32,835 nt of DNA, taken from Acetobacteraceae bacterium. GTDB taxonomy: Bacteria; Pseudomonadota; Alphaproteobacteria; Acetobacterales; Acetobacteraceae. The translations under genes were made by a program, and so were the position numbers. The notes under the pieces are model-generated. The model saw only the letters and a program-made list of their open reading frames with translations. It did no database searches and was not told the DNA's origin. Below are positions 1 to 7,981 of this stretch, in pieces. The stretch lies in the NCBI GenBank assembly GCA_025354865.1, contig JANXMB010000117.1, positions 1-32,835 on the forward strand, given 5' to 3'. Each line of letters starts with the position of its first letter. Position 1 is the first letter of the stretch.

Positions 1-5
1 CGCTC

Positions 6-159
6 TAGCAGGCTGCTGAAAAAGTCCGGCGGACCGGCAACGATTGGTCAAAAAGAATCGCAGACGCCGCTTGGGCGACCGAATGTTTCGTGAGGTCAGT
101 GCGCTGCGACTCAATCTTTCGTGGTAGGGTGTCGAGAAGAGTTTTTCAGCAGCCTGCTA
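6..159. mobile_element. MITE-like element with 18-bp terminal inverted repeats
   Basis: An 18-base sequence, TAGCAGGCTGCTGAAAAA (6-23), recurs as its exact reverse complement at 142-159, bounding a 154-base element with no credible coding sequence. The interior is also weakly self-complementary (an AAAGA..TCGCAG motif near 51-62 pairs with CTGCGACTC near 105-113). Both ends start with TA, consistent with a TA target duplication, but this is inferred. The layout fits an internally deleted, non-autonomous derivative of an insertion sequence; the parent family is not assigned. The right end supplies the TAG stop codon of the RND permease. Confidence 0.7.
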
Positions 160-3100
160 ATCCGCCTCCGCCTCGCTCAGTTTGGCAGCCAAAGTCGGCA
201 GGCGCGACGAGCTCCCCATCAGCCAAGTCTGCAAGCGCGACAAATACAGATAGACCACCGGCGTGGTATAGAGCGTGAGGATCTGGCTCAGGGCCAAACC
301 ACCCACCATCGCGTACCCCAAGGGCTGCCGCAGTTCCGACCCCGCACCTTTGCCAAGCATAAGCGGCAGTCCGGTCAGCAGCGCTGCCATGGTGGTCATC
401 AGGATCGGCCGGAAGCGAAGCAAGCATGCCTCCCGGATTGCAGCGTGCGGGGTGGCGCCACCGATGCGTTCGGCGGAGATGGCAAAATCCACCATCATGA
501 TGCCGTTCTTCTTCACGATACCGATCAGCAGGATCACCCCGATCAAGGCGATGATCGTCAGGTCCAAACCGGCATAGCGCAGGATCAGAAACGCGCCGAC
601 GCCGGCCGAGGGAATGGTCGAAAGAATGGTGATCGGCAACACGAAGCTTTCGTAGAGAATGCCTAGAATGATGTACACCGTAATGAACGCGGCCGCGATC
701 AGATACGGCATGGTCTTCAGCGAAGCCTGAAACGCCTGCGCGGTTCCCTGGAAGGACCCTTGCAGCGACAGGGGCGCACGCATTTCGGTCATCGCAGCCG
801 CGATCGCGTTCACTGCATCGCCGAGCGCGGCACCCTGGGCGAGATTGAAGCTGATCGTGACGGCGGGGAACATGCTTTGATGGCTGATCGAGAGCGGTCG
901 AACCGGAACAGTGGACCATTTCACGAACGAGCCCAGCGGCACGGCCTGACCGGTGTTCGATTTGACATAGAGTTTGTCGATCGTTTCCAGATCGCCGCTC
1001 TGGCCCGGCATGACCTCCAAGATCAACTTATGGGTGTTCACCTGGGTAAAATACTGCGTCACCTGGCGCTGGCCGAAAGCGTCGTAGAGCGTGTCGTCGA
1101 TGACCTGCGGCTGGATGCCGAAACGGGCTGCGGCATCGCGATCGATGGTCAAAGTCGCCGTGGTGCCGCCGCTTTGCTGGTCGGTGGTGACATCGCGCAG
1201 CATCGGCAACGACCGCAGCTTATCCAATACCTTCGGCGACCAAGTCGATAATTCGTCCAGGTCGGCGTCCTGCAAGGTATACTGGAACTCGGTCTTGGAC
1301 GGGCGACCGCCGACGCGAATGTCCTGCGCCGCCTGCATGAAAAACTGCCCACCCTCCACCTTGGCCAATTTGGCTCGGTTGCGGGCAATGAATTGCTGCG
1401 CGGTGCCGCCTTTTCGCTCCTCCCACGGCACAAGCGCGATGAACACGCGGCCGTTGTTGGTGGTCTGGCCGGTGATGCCGGTGCCGACGTTGGAGGCGAA
1501 CCCGGCGGTATCGGGATCGGCGGCGATCACCGCTGTCAGTTTACGTTGCAGCTCGTACATATGTTGGTACGAAATATCCTGCGCGCCTTCGGTGATACCG
1601 ACGATCACGCCGGTATCCTGCGGCGGGAAGAAACCCTTGGGCGAGACCACGAACAAATACCCGGACAGGAACACCGTCGCGAAGAACACCATCAAGGTGC
1701 AGAAGCGAAAGCGCAGCGCGATATCCAGCGTCCGGGCGTAGCCGTTCAGCAACGCGGTGAAGAACCCCTCGATCCAGCGATACAGGAAATTGTGTCCGCC
1801 ATGATGGTGGCTGAGGAAGCGGGAACACATCATCGGCGTCAGCGTCAGCGACACCACCGCCGAGATCAGCACGGCGATGGTCACGGTCATGGCGAACTCG
1901 CGCATCAACCGCCCGACGATCCCGCTCATGAGCAGAAGGGGGATGAACACCGCGACCAGCGACAGGCTGATGGAGACGATCGTGAAACCGATCTCGCTGG
2001 CGCCTTTGATCGCGGCCTCCATCGGGCGCATGCCGTTTTCGATGTGCCGATAGATGTTTTCCAGCATGACGATCGCGTCGTCCACGACGAACCCGACGGC
2101 GATCGTCAGGGCCATCAGCGACAGATTGTCCAGGCTGTAATCCAGCGTGTACATGACCGCGAAGGTGCAGATCAGCGCGACCGGGACGGTGATGGACGGG
2201 ATGATGGTGGCCCAGAAATTGCGCAGGAACAAGAAGATCACCATCACCACCAGCCCAATCGACAGGATCAACGTGAACTGCACGTCTTCCACCGATGCGC
2301 GGATGGTTTGGGTGCGATCGACGATGATGGTGGTCTCAATCGACGGCGGAATGGCGGCCTGCAAGCGCGGCAGTGTGGCCTTCACCCGCTCGACCGTTTC
2401 GATCACGTTGGCGCCGGGCTGCTTGAAGATCATCAGGATGATCCCCCGCTTGCCGTTCTGCAAACCGCCCAGGAAGCGGTTTTCAGGGGCGTCGATCGCG
2501 ATACCGATATCGCGCACCCGGATCGGCGCACCCGCCTTCCAGCCGAGCACGACGTCGTTGTACTCGGCGGCTTTGGTTAGTTGATCGTTGTTATAGAGCG
2601 CATAGGCCCGCTGCTCCCCATCGATCGAGCCTTTCGGCGCGTTCACCGTCGCGCTAACCAGCACGAGGCGCACATCCTCCAACGTCAAACCCATCGCCGC
2701 GAGCTTCGCCGGATCGACCTGCACCCGCACGGCGCGTTTTTGCTCCCCGGCGATGAACACCTGCGACACACCGCTCAGCTGGGAAATCTGCTGCGCCAGC
2801 ACGGTGTCGGCGTAATCGTTCACCTCGATCAAGGGGGCGGTCTCGGAATTGACCGCCAGAATCATGATCGGCGCTTCCGACGGATTGACCTTGAAGTAGC
2901 TGGGTGCCGAGGGGAGGTTGCGCGGCAACTGGCCGCTGGCGGAGTTAATGGCGGCCTGCACGTCGCCGGCCGCTGCGTCGATATTGCGATCCAGATCGAA
3001 CTGGATGGTAATCTGGGTGGACCCTTGCACACTGATCGAGGTCATCTGCGCAATGCCGGGAATAGCGGCGAATTGTCGTTCCAACGGCTGCGCGACGGCG

Positions 3101-3282
3101 GATGCCATGGTTTCCGGGCTGGCCCCGGGATACTTGGTATTGACATTGATGGTGGGGAAATCGACGCGCGGCAGCGGCGCGACCGGCAGCAGCGGATAGG
3201 CCGCAAGCCCCACCAGCACCAGCGCGGCGATGAAAAGGGATGTGCCAACCGGGCGGCGGATGAAGGGGGTCGAGATGCTCAT
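157..3282 (-). CDS. RND-family efflux permease (AcrB/MdtB-MdtC type)
   Basis: A 1041-residue inner-membrane proton/substrate antiporter, the normal length for hydrophobe/amphiphile efflux RND pumps. It begins with a cytoplasmic MSISTPFIRRPVGT segment followed by TM1, then two periplasmic loop domains alternating with TM clusters. The proton-relay aspartate pair is present in TM4 (D401/D402 in GFVVDDAIVMLENI), and the TM10 lysine lies in GIVKKNGIMMVDFA (K924/K925). The start has an AAGGGA ribosome site. It follows the adaptor gene by 21 bases on the same strand, so the two are co-transcribed; the outer-membrane channel is not in this window. The TAG stop lies within the terminal repeat of the adjacent MITE-like element, so the last residues may have been altered by the insertion. 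Substrate is unknown; multidrug export is the family default. Confidence 0.95.
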   Translation of the reverse strand: MSISTPFIRRPVGTSLFIAALVLVGLAAYPLLPVAPLPRVDFPTINVNTKYPGASPETMASAVAQPLERQFAAIPGIAQMTSISVQGSTQITIQFDLDRNIDAAAGDVQAAINSASGQLPRNLPSAPSYFKVNPSEAPIMILAVNSETAPLIEVNDYADTVLAQQISQLSGVSQVFIAGEQKRAVRVQVDPAKLAAMGLTLEDVRLVLVSATVNAPKGSIDGEQRAYALYNNDQLTKAAEYNDVVLGWKAGAPIRVRDIGIAIDAPENRFLGGLQNGKRGIILMIFKQPGANVIETVERVKATLPRLQAAIPPSIETTIIVDRTQTIRASVEDVQFTLILSIGLVVMVIFLFLRNFWATIIPSITVPVALICTFAVMYTLDYSLDNLSLMALTIAVGFVVDDAIVMLENIYRHIENGMRPMEAAIKGASEIGFTIVSISLSLVAVFIPLLLMSGIVGRLMREFAMTVTIAVLISAVVSLTLTPMMCSRFLSHHHGGHNFLYRWIEGFFTALLNGYARTLDIALRFRFCTLMVFFATVFLSGYLFVVSPKGFFPPQDTGVIVGITEGAQDISYQHMYELQRKLTAVIAADPDTAGFASNVGTGITGQTTNNGRVFIALVPWEERKGGTAQQFIARNRAKLAKVEGGQFFMQAAQDIRVGGRPSKTEFQYTLQDADLDELSTWSPKVLDKLRSLPMLRDVTTDQQSGGTTATLTIDRDAAARFGIQPQVIDDTLYDAFGQRQVTQYFTQVNTHKLILEVMPGQSGDLETIDKLYVKSNTGQAVPLGSFVKWSTVPVRPLSISHQSMFPAVTISFNLAQGAALGDAVNAIAAAMTEMRAPLSLQGSFQGTAQAFQASLKTMPYLIAAAFITVYIILGILYESFVLPITILSTIPSAGVGAFLILRYAGLDLTIIALIGVILLIGIVKKNGIMMVDFAISAERIGGATPHAAIREACLLRFRPILMTTMAALLTGLPLMLGKGAGSELRQPLGYAMVGGLALSQILTLYTTPVVYLYLSRLQTWLMGSSSRLPTLAAKLSEAEAD

Positions 3283-3303
3283 GGCGCTGTCCCTTGCTTC
3301 CGT

Positions 3304-4449
3304 TCAACCGCCGGCTTTGCCGGACCCGGCGGAAATCGCGATCTTCATGCCGTTGCGCAACCGCGAATGGCCGTCGGTGACGACCGTCAACCCCTCGTCC
3401 AAGCCCTTGGACACGACGGCCACGATCCCGTCGTCAGATGCGACTTCCACCGTGCGCGCCTGCACGGTCTGGTCGTCCTTCACGATATAGACGAACAATC
3501 GATCCTGCCCATGCTGCACCGCCGCCGAGGGCACGGTCAGGGCATTGCCCATCGTCCCGACCAACAGCCGCGTGTTGATGAACTGCCCCGGCCACAGCCG
3601 GAAGCCGGCATTCGGGAACACCGCCTTGATCTTGATCGTGCCGGTCGTCGCGTCGATCGTATTGTCGATCGTCAGCAGCTCCCCCTTGTCGAGTTCGGTG
3701 GCGTTGTCGCTGCCGAGCGCCACCACCGGGGGCTTGCCGGCCGCGAGGGCGCGCAGAATCGCCGGCAGATTGTCCTGCGGGACCGTGAACGTCGCCGAAA
3801 TCGGCTGCAATTGCGCCACCGGCATGATCGGCGTCGCCTCCGCCGCTCGGACAAAGGTGCCGGGATCGACATTGCGCAGCCCAACCCGTCCATCGAACGG
3901 CGCGGCGATGGCACAGAAGCCGAGATTGACCTTCGCCGTGTCGATCAGCGCGTTATCCCCGGCGATCACTGCGGTGAGTTGTCCGACCAGAGCCTGGGTC
4001 GCTTCCACTTTCTGGCGGGACGCCACGTCGCGCCGGGCCAGGTCAGTATACCGCACGAGATCGGACTGCGCGCTGATCAGCAGCGCCTCGTCCTGCTGCT
4101 TTTTGGCCAGCGCCGCGTCGAGCGCAGCCTGATACGGCCTTGTATCGATCACCGCCAGCAGATCGCCTTTTTTGACCGCCTGCCCCTCGGTCACCGGGAC
4201 TTGCATCAGCTTGCCATCGACCTGGGTGCGCAGCAGCACCGAATAATAGGCCTGAACCGTGCCGAGGCCCCGGATTAGCACCGGCACGTCGCGACGCGCG
4301 ACTTTGGCGACGGAAACGGGGATGGTTGGCGCGGCCGGCGCGGCGGGCGCGTCTTCCGCCACCGATACCGACAGCGACACCGGCGCCGCGAGCAGCAGCG
4401 CAGCCAAACCCAGCGCCAAAGTCGGATTTCTCATGCGTGCCAGATCCAT
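3304..4449 (-). CDS. RND efflux periplasmic adaptor (membrane fusion protein)
   Basis: A 381-residue HlyD/MdtA-type adaptor that would bridge the permease to an outer-membrane channel. It has an N-terminal hydrophobic segment (TLALGLAALLLAAPVSLSV) typical of a signal or anchor, a biotinyl-lipoyl-like barrel-sandwich start (VLLRTQVDGKLMQVPVTEGQ), a central alpha-hairpin (AALDAALAKKQQDEALL onward), the second lipoyl half (CAIAAPFDGRVGLRNVDPG) and a beta-barrel/membrane-proximal C-terminus. The ATG at 4449 is chosen because AGGA lies 5 bases upstream; a GTG at 4494 would add 15 residues, and an ATG at 4434 is a second alternative. It is the first gene of the pair with the permease 21 bases downstream. 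Confidence 0.92.
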   Translation of the reverse strand: MDLARMRNPTLALGLAALLLAAPVSLSVSVAEDAPAAPAAPTIPVSVAKVARRDVPVLIRGLGTVQAYYSVLLRTQVDGKLMQVPVTEGQAVKKGDLLAVIDTRPYQAALDAALAKKQQDEALLISAQSDLVRYTDLARRDVASRQKVEATQALVGQLTAVIAGDNALIDTAKVNLGFCAIAAPFDGRVGLRNVDPGTFVRAAEATPIMPVAQLQPISATFTVPQDNLPAILRALAAGKPPVVALGSDNATELDKGELLTIDNTIDATTGTIKIKAVFPNAGFRLWPGQFINTRLLVGTMGNALTVPSAAVQHGQDRLFVYIVKDDQTVQARTVEVASDDGIVAVVSKGLDEGLTVVTDGHSRLRNGMKIAISAGSGKAGG

Positions 4450-4636
4450 CGCTATCCTGCTCGTGCGCACCGGCCGGCCAGACGAAACCGGCACACCGAA
4501 ATCGGTCCGCCGCTCCGTCGTCTCCCTGCAAATGCGCGCCTGTTTTAGCCGCCGTTCTTGTTCCTCAAGAGCCGCTATTTTCGCTTAAACAGAGAATGAG
4601 CGCCAGCACCAAAATCTGGACGTTTTGTAACGGCGT

Positions 4637-5224
4637 TCAGTCCATCGCGATCCCCAGCGCGCGGCGGAATCGGTCGGTCAGATGGGCACCGTCGCGCGGC
4701 GGCAAATGGCGCGGTTTTTCTTCCGCCGAAATGCGCAGCACGGCAAACATATTCTCCTGCCGAAGGCGGAGGCGCAACGATGCGACCTCGTCCATGTCGC
4801 GCGCGGTTACTACGGTACGCCAGCCGCAGGCGGTGGCAACGGCGGCGAGGTCGGCGCCAAGCCCGGTGTGGCTGAACTGCGAGCCGGTTTCGCCAAATCG
4901 GCCATTGTCCAACACCGCGATCGCGAGATTGTCCGCGCCGGCCGCCGCGACGGTTGCCAGGGCGCCCATGCCCATCAGTTGCTCGCCGTCGCCCGTCACC
5001 ACCAGGACCCGCTTGCGCGGCTGCGCCAATGCGATGCCCAGGCCGATCATGGCCGCGCCGCCCATCGCGCCCCAGAGGTAGAAATTCAGCGGCCGATCGC
5101 CGGACGCGCTGGCATCGTAGGTCGCGGCACCCAGGCCGGTGACCACCAACAGGTCGCCGGGATCGCGCAGCAATTCGGCGACCACAACCCGGCGGTCGAG
5201 GGTTCCATCGTTCGATCTGGTCAT
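4637..5224 (-). CDS. ThDP-dependent decarboxylase, PP-domain (beta) subunit; sulfopyruvate decarboxylase-like
   Basis: A 195-residue protein matching the separate C-terminal pyrophosphate-binding subunit of split ThDP decarboxylases such as sulfopyruvate decarboxylase (ComE) and phosphonopyruvate decarboxylase. The ThDP/Mg motif is visible as GDGEQLMGMG (G78-D79-G80) followed 26 residues later by N107 (AIAVLDNGRF). The start ATG overlaps the stop of the alpha subunit as ATGA, which fits translational coupling of a heteromer and overrides longer in-frame starts inside the alpha gene. It is the last gene of a four-gene minus-strand operon. The likely reaction is decarboxylation of a 3-sulfo- or 3-phosphono-pyruvate-like 2-oxo acid to the aldehyde; the substrate cannot be decided from sequence. 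Confidence 0.85.
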   Translation of the reverse strand: MTRSNDGTLDRRVVVAELLRDPGDLLVVTGLGAATYDASASGDRPLNFYLWGAMGGAAMIGLGIALAQPRKRVLVVTGDGEQLMGMGALATVAAAGADNLAIAVLDNGRFGETGSQFSHTGLGADLAAVATACGWRTVVTARDMDEVASLRLRLRQENMFAVLRISAEEKPRHLPPRDGAHLTDRFRRALGIAMD

Positions 5225-5739
5225 TTCACCCACACCTTCGCGCCGATCAGTCGTTGGGAGAACAGCACCGCCACCGGGATCTGGGTGTCGAATGCCAGCG
5301 CGGCCGAAGCGGCCACCACCTCGGCGACCTCGTCCGGGCGTTCGGCGCGGCGCACATGTACGCCGGTTGCGGCCAGCACGTGCGGGGTCGCCGTGCCCAT
5401 GGGCACTTGCCATGGATTGAACTCGCCCCACTCCCCGCGCATCGTCACCAGGGTCAGGAACGGCATGCGGCAGTTCACCGGCAGCGACAACATATTGATG
5501 CAATTGCCGACACCCGAGGACTGCATCAACAGCGCGCAACGCTGGCCGCCGAGCCAGGCACCGGCGGCAAGGGCGATGCCTTCTTCCTCGGTGGTGAGGA
5601 CGACGGCTTTCATGTCGGGATCGGCGTGCGCAGCCTCGATCAGATGGGCGTGGCCAGCGTCCGGCACGTAGCCGATCTGGACGATGTTGGCGGCCTTGAG
5701 CGCGGCATAAACGCCTGCCTGCCAGGATGGATGTTCCAT
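5221..5739 (-). CDS. ThDP-dependent decarboxylase, Pyr-domain (alpha) subunit; sulfopyruvate decarboxylase-like
   Basis: A 172-residue protein corresponding to the N-terminal pyrimidine-binding domain of ThDP enzymes, encoded separately as in ComD. The glutamate that activates the ThDP aminopyrimidine is expected in the TTEEEGIALAAGA segment (E51-E53). QSSGVGNCINML (from 73) is the conserved segment following it. The ATG at 5739 is preceded by a strong AAGGAG site; upstream in-frame sequence overlaps the kinase gene and is not protein-like. Its TGA overlaps the beta-subunit ATG. The gene starts 40 bases after dgoK ends, so both belong to the same transcription unit. The paired small subunits identify the split sulfopyruvate/phosphonopyruvate decarboxylase class rather than fused acetolactate-synthase-type enzymes. 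Confidence 0.87.
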   Translation of the reverse strand: MEHPSWQAGVYAALKAANIVQIGYVPDAGHAHLIEAAHADPDMKAVVLTTEEEGIALAAGAWLGGQRCALLMQSSGVGNCINMLSLPVNCRMPFLTLVTMRGEWGEFNPWQVPMGTATPHVLAATGVHVRRAERPDEVAEVVAASAALAFDTQIPVAVLFSQRLIGAKVWVK

Positions 5740-5779
5740 GAATTCTCCTTCTCCCGCGCTTTTTGCCTCGGCTTGCCCG

Positions 5780-6664
5780 TCAGGTCCAGACAGCGTGCGC
5801 GGCGATCGCGTATAACCCCGCCGCTGCGGCGTCGCCGTCGTGCTGTTCGGCCACGCCCCCGCATGCCTCGATCGCCCGCGCATACAACCGCGTCAACTCG
5901 GGCGCGCCGATGATATGCACCGTCGTGCCGGTCGCGCTGGCCAGTGCCGCGCGAATTTCATGACCGATCAGGATGCCGCTGAGATAGGCGGCGGCATCGG
6001 TTTCGGCCAAGGCGCCCACCAGGGTTTGCGCCCGCACCCCAAAAATATGATGCAGCAACCCGCCGGGATCGGCCGAGCGCGCCAAACCGGCGTCAAAAAC
6101 CGGACCGTCGGAGGCACCCTCCCGCATCGTACGGCCGAGGATCGTGTGGCCTTTCAGCGCGGCATACACCTCCCCGGTCATGTGCGTCGCGAAGCCGACG
6201 ATGCGGCCGTCCGCGACCGTCGCCCATTTCGAATGGGTGCCGGGCAGGCAGGCGATGCCTCCGTTCGCGAGCAAGGCGGGCACGCCGAAGATCTGGGTTT
6301 CCTCCCCGCGCATGACCTCGGCCACACCGGCGGCGTCGTAGGACAGCAGGCCGGGGACCAATTTCGCCTGCGCCCAGTCGAATGCGATGTCGGTCAGGGC
6401 GGCCGCGACATCGGCCGGGGCGGCGGGGGTCGGAAGATACGGCGCTTCCTTCCACCCCTGTCGGCTGCCGATCATGCCGGACAGCAGGACCCGATCCTCG
6501 CCAAGGGCCAGCCAGGGGCCGATCTCCTCCCGCAGCGTGTCGCCGAAACGGGCGTCGGGCACGTTCAGGATGCCGCGCGGGCTGGAACGACGGTCGCCGA
6601 TCGTGCCGTCGTCGCCGATGCGGAAGGCGCGAAAGCCCGTCGTTCCCCAATCGATACCGATCAT
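5780..6664 (-). CDS. dgoK: 2-dehydro-3-deoxygalactonokinase (DgoK family)
   Basis: A 294-residue cytoplasmic sugar-acid kinase. The ASKHA-type phosphate-binding start MIGIDWGTTGFRAFRI, the GSRQGWKEAPYLPTPA segment and LPGTHSKWA are hallmarks of DgoK, which phosphorylates 2-keto-3-deoxygalactonate in the De Ley-Doudoroff route. Its ATG overlaps the stop of the upstream Gfo/Idh gene (ATGA). The usual partner, a KDPGal aldolase (dgoA), is absent here and a ThDP decarboxylase follows instead. The kinase may therefore act on a different 2-keto-3-deoxy acid, or the aldolase may be encoded elsewhere. Family is secure; exact substrate is inferred. Confidence 0.88.
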   Translation of the reverse strand: MIGIDWGTTGFRAFRIGDDGTIGDRRSSPRGILNVPDARFGDTLREEIGPWLALGEDRVLLSGMIGSRQGWKEAPYLPTPAAPADVAAALTDIAFDWAQAKLVPGLLSYDAAGVAEVMRGEETQIFGVPALLANGGIACLPGTHSKWATVADGRIVGFATHMTGEVYAALKGHTILGRTMREGASDGPVFDAGLARSADPGGLLHHIFGVRAQTLVGALAETDAAAYLSGILIGHEIRAALASATGTTVHIIGAPELTRLYARAIEACGGVAEQHDGDAAAAGLYAIAAHAVWT

Positions 6665-7653
6665 GGACTGGATTCCTCGGGTCGGAGCGGCGACATCGCG
6701 TAGGCCGTTTCGATCGTTTCGACCGCCGTGGCATTATCTGCGAGATCGGCGATCGGCGGGCGGCCGTCGCGCAGCCGAGCCAGCGTATCGCGCACGAATT
6801 CGGGGTAGAACCAGACGTTGGTCAGCTTCATTTCGCGGGTGGTCCGGACGCGGTCGTTGGTCACAATTTCCAGCATCCCGTCGCTATGGGCGGAGAAATA
6901 ATGCCCCTCGGTCCGGATGCTGTAGTGCATATCGAAAACCGAGTTCGGGGCGGGATACAAATACCCGGTTTCGATCATGCACGCCGCACCGCCACCCCGC
7001 ATCGTCATCGTCGCATGGTCTTCGACATTCAGCCGCTCGGCGTAATTCGACATCATCGCCCCGGTCACCGTCAGATCGGCGCCATTCAGCAGCACGCGGC
7101 ACAGATCGACGAAATGGATGCCGAGGTTCAGCAACGGCCCGCCGCCCGACTGCGCCCGATCAATCGCCCAGGCCACGTTCTGCTGGTGGTAACGGTTCAC
7201 CATGCCGCCAACGAATTTGAACATCAGATAGTGCAGCGCTTCCTTGTCGGCGATCTCGCGGATCGTGTCGATAATCGGACAATACCGGAACACCAGCGGC
7301 ACAGCGGCGAAGACCTGAGCGGCAGCGGCGCGATCGGCGATATCCCGCGCCTCGGTGGCGTTCAGGGCGCAGGGTTTTTCCATGGCGAAGGGAATGCGGC
7401 TGTCGATGAGGAAGCGGGCTTCTTCTGCCATGTCGCAATGACGACCGAGGGCGAAGGCGAAATCGGGCCGCAGCCGGGCGCACATTTCCCGATAATCGAC
7501 AAACACCGGGCAACCGGCGCGCGTGGCGTAAGACCCTGCTCGCGATACATCGGGATCGGATACGCCGACGATCTGGACGTCCTTCATCGCCAGTGCCGGG
7601 TCGAAATAGAACGGCGTGTGCCAGTGCGACACCCCGATCAGCACGATACGCAT
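6661..7653 (-). CDS. Gfo/Idh/MocA-family NAD(P)-dependent oxidoreductase
   Basis: A 330-residue dehydrogenase beginning with a Rossmann strand (MRIVLIGVSHWHTPF). It carries the family EKP motif (FAMEKPCALNATEA) that positions the catalytic lysine, and the C-terminal-domain motif GGGPLLNLGIHFVDLCR, where the histidine and aspartate line the sugar site. Members oxidise or reduce sugars, inositols and sugar acids. The ATG at 7653 has an AGGA site; longer in-frame extensions run into the intergenic region. It is the first gene of the minus-strand operon and overlaps dgoK by the ATGA junction, suggesting it forms the keto or lactone intermediate used downstream. The specific sugar is not determinable. 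Confidence 0.88.
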   Translation of the reverse strand: MRIVLIGVSHWHTPFYFDPALAMKDVQIVGVSDPDVSRAGSYATRAGCPVFVDYREMCARLRPDFAFALGRHCDMAEEARFLIDSRIPFAMEKPCALNATEARDIADRAAAAQVFAAVPLVFRYCPIIDTIREIADKEALHYLMFKFVGGMVNRYHQQNVAWAIDRAQSGGGPLLNLGIHFVDLCRVLLNGADLTVTGAMMSNYAERLNVEDHATMTMRGGGAACMIETGYLYPAPNSVFDMHYSIRTEGHYFSAHSDGMLEIVTNDRVRTTREMKLTNVWFYPEFVRDTLARLRDGRPPIADLADNATAVETIETAYAMSPLRPEESSP

Positions 7654-7981
7654 GGTCCTATCCTCATACCGGTCGAGCGGCATGATAGGCGCTGCGATAC
7701 AGACGATACAAATCTCCGCCCCCGCGACATCGCGACGATACATAACGGCGCGTAAGGTGGCCCTACCAGCCAAAGCGGCCTGGGATTTCGGCCGATGCGA
7801 TCGGGGCCCCATACCGGCGTATCGGTCCGCAACCGGCCAGGGTGTTCGCGTTTCCGGTGGTTACCCCGCCCCGTAAACCGCGCAATCGACACCCTGGCCG
7901 GCTCTTTTTCCGCAAGCGGTCGCCCTGGTCTTCCGCTCGGAACTTGCGCATGCTGCGGTCCCTCGTGTCCAAGGAGCCGCC
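7654..7981. other. Divergent intergenic spacer
   Basis: This 328-base region separates the minus-strand Gfo/Idh operon from the plus-strand binding-protein gene, so it should hold both promoters. The clear structure in it is the long inverted repeat at 7833-7901, annotated separately. I see no coding sequence with a credible ribosome site and no unambiguous sigma-70 boxes. Confidence 0.6.
7833..7909 (+). terminator. Long hairpin with T-tract (terminator, attenuator or sRNA end)
   Basis: CCGGCCAGGGTGT (7833-7845) is perfectly repeated in inverted form at 7889-7901. Shorter inner complementarity (TCGCGTTT against AAACCGCGCAATCGA) closes much of the 43-base loop. Five T residues follow at 7905-7909 on the plus strand. 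This resembles an intrinsic terminator, but no gene ends here: it sits 72 bases before the binding-protein start. It could be an attenuator or the 3' end of a small RNA. Read on the other strand it would be a structured leader of the Gfo/Idh operon. Confidence 0.5.

Noticed and set aside
1393-4278. Long plus-strand frames opposite the RND permease and adaptor
   Set aside because: They are rich in arginine, histidine, glutamine and aspartate without family motifs, as expected for antisense frames of GC-rich genes.
7833-7909. ZTP riboswitch or TPP riboswitch in the hairpin region
   Set aside because: Only a short AACCACCGG stretch fits ZTP on the minus strand, the conserved 5' half is missing, and no TPP core (CTGAGA) is seen.
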